Assembly: GCA_035490315.1 (NCBI GenBank)
Contig: DATHET010000030.1
Span: 1 to 16,566 of the forward strand
Direction of reading: 5' to 3'
Source of the DNA: JADJQU01 sp035490315
GTDB taxonomy: Bacteria > Planctomycetota > UBA1135 > GCA-002686595
DNA length: 16,566 bases
The number at the start of each line of letters is the position of its first letter. Positions within the stretch are counted from its first letter, which is position 1. The translations under genes and the position numbers were made by a program. Of the stretch, positions 15,702-16,566 are shown piece by piece. A model generated the notes under the pieces. The model was not told where the DNA came from, made no database searches, and saw only the letters and a list, made by a program, of their open reading frames with translations.

Positions 15702-16475
15702 ATGAGCGAGGAGAGCTACAACGCCCACGTCGTTGCCCGGCGCGACGTCAACGACTCGTTGATGATCCTGCGCGTGGGAAAAGGCCGCGCGGAAGTGCCG
15801 CAATTCGAGCCGGGCCAGTTCTCGAACCTCGGCTTGTTCGAGCCCGGCGACGAGAGCCGACTCTTGCGGCGCGCCTTCTCGATCGCTTCGCCCTCTTCGG
15901 CGCGCGACTATTTCGAGTTCTACATCCAGCGCGTCGACCACGGCGCGTTCACGACACGCCTGTGGGGCTTGAAGCCCGGCGATTCGCTGTGGCTCGACCC
16001 GAACGTCTACGGGCATTTCACCCTGGCCGACGTTCCGGCGACGGCGGATCTGATCCTCGTCGCTACCGGCTCCGGTGTCGGGCCTTTTCTGTCGATGCTG
16101 CGCGAGTACGACGGCAAGCAGCGCTGGAAGAGTGCCGCGCTGATCCACTCCGCGCGCCATGTCGGCGACCTGGGGTATCACGCCGAGCTCCAGGCTTTCG
16201 CCGCGCGCGAGCCGGATTTCCGCTACGTCCCGACCCTGACGCGCGAGCCTCTGGACAGCGGCTGGAGCGGACTGCGCGTGCGCGTCCAGAAGCTCTTCGA
16301 GCCAGAGATGTTCCGCAAGGTCTTCGGCCGCGACCTCAACGGGGAGAGCTCGAAGATCTTCATCTGCGGGAATCCAGAAATGATCACACAACTCTCCACA
16401 CAGCTCGCCGAGCAAGGCCTCCGCCCCCACCGGCGCAGGACGCCGGGACACATCCACACCGAGCGCTATTGGTGA
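15702..16475 (+). CDS. fpr: Ferredoxin/flavodoxin-NADP+ reductase
   Basis: FAD enzyme that moves electrons between NADPH and ferredoxin or flavodoxin in the cytoplasm. The product is 257 aa (E. coli Fpr 248) from ATG 15702. The FAD-binding motif is R57-A-F-S60, preceded by F-E-P-G-Q-F-S-N-L-G-L near 35-45. The NADP-binding loop is A-T-G-S-G-V-G-P (121-128), and C-G-N-P-E-M lies at 222-227. The C-terminus R-R-R-T-P-G-H-I-H-T-E-R-Y-W matches the bacterial Fpr ending R-R-R-P-G-H-x-x-x-E-x-Y-W, with the terminal aromatic that stacks on FAD. The gene starts 13 bp after moaA and probably shares its promoter. Its product may supply, through a flavodoxin or ferredoxin, the electron radical SAM enzymes need. 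A repeat-family hairpin begins five bases after the stop. Confidence 0.94.
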   Translation: MSEESYNAHVVARRDVNDSLMILRVGKGRAEVPQFEPGQFSNLGLFEPGDESRLLRRAFSIASPSSARDYFEFYIQRVDHGAFTTRLWGLKPGDSLWLDPNVYGHFTLADVPATADLILVATGSGVGPFLSMLREYDGKQRWKSAALIHSARHVGDLGYHAELQAFAAREPDFRYVPTLTREPLDSGWSGLRVRVQKLFEPEMFRKVFGRDLNGESSKIFICGNPEMITQLSTQLAEQGLRPHRRRTPGHIHTERYW

Positions 16476-16480
16476 GCGAA

Positions 16481-16566
16481 TACGGAGTCAGGTGAATTCG
16501 TCCGGAGTCGTGATGGCATCCGGGCGCCGCGATCGCGGCGCCCGGATGCCATCACGACTCCGGACG
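16481..16566. repeat. Gene-end hairpin, copy 2 of the repeat family, cut by the window edge
   Basis: Positions 16499-16566 form a perfect 68-bp palindrome with no loop, centred on CGCGATCGCG. The left flank (16481-16498) matches the outer left arm of copy 1, so the true element should continue about 18 bases beyond the window. Left arms of the two copies share TACGGAG(C/T)CAGG and GTGAATTCGTCCGGAGTCGT without gaps. It starts five bases after the fpr stop, so it sits at a gene end as copy 1 does. Confidence 0.93.

Overview
The window is high-GC bacterial chromosome with 14 protein-coding genes and no rRNA, tRNA, CRISPR array or recognisable transposon. Several features suggest Planctomycetota. 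These are a HEATH metalloprotease of the type I associate with planctomycete DUF1570 proteins, a sigma factor carrying a long membrane-anchored C-terminal extension, and a secreted protein ending in a Cys-rich module that I recall from marine planctomycete genomes. The assignment is an inference from gene style, not proof.

Layout. Positions 1-140 form a long inverted repeat just past the end of a sigma-70-family gene (152-1594, minus). Divergent from it are yaeQ (1685-2236) and an unrecognised membrane protein (2458-3309). A four-gene minus-strand cluster follows, in transcription order: gcvP (8787-5851), a Bcp/PrxQ peroxiredoxin (5796-5347), a membrane-anchored or secreted HEATH metalloprotease (5324-3942) and a small secreted protein (3915-3352). 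A secreted propeller-like protein (9116-10315) converges on a second minus-strand cluster running from a ferritin-like gene (12699-12205) through an anchored protein (12197-11604) to two tandem paralogous lipoproteins (11569-10982, 10985-10437). A 112-bp hairpin fills the convergent junction. Next come a minus-strand FHA/coiled-coil/serine-protease fusion (14570-12855) and, divergent from it, the moaA-fpr pair (14654-16475). The window ends inside a second copy of the convergent-junction hairpin.

The most important observation is that the peroxiredoxin is almost certainly a selenoprotein. An in-frame UGA (5667-5665) replaces the peroxidatic cysteine of the Bcp active site (T-P-G-UGA-T, with the resolving Cys five residues later). 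An 8-bp stem with a 7-nt loop lies downstream at the place and with the form expected of a bacterial SECIS element. Ordinary gene calling would cut the gene to its C-terminal half. UGA ends at least eight other genes here, so it has not been reassigned.

Other points: a related pair of long gene-end hairpins whose sequence differences are mirrored in both arms; a strong internal ribosome-binding site in the sigma-factor gene that could give a separate membrane protein; competing stems upstream of the ferritin-like gene; and moaA coupled to a ferredoxin/flavodoxin-NADP reductase.
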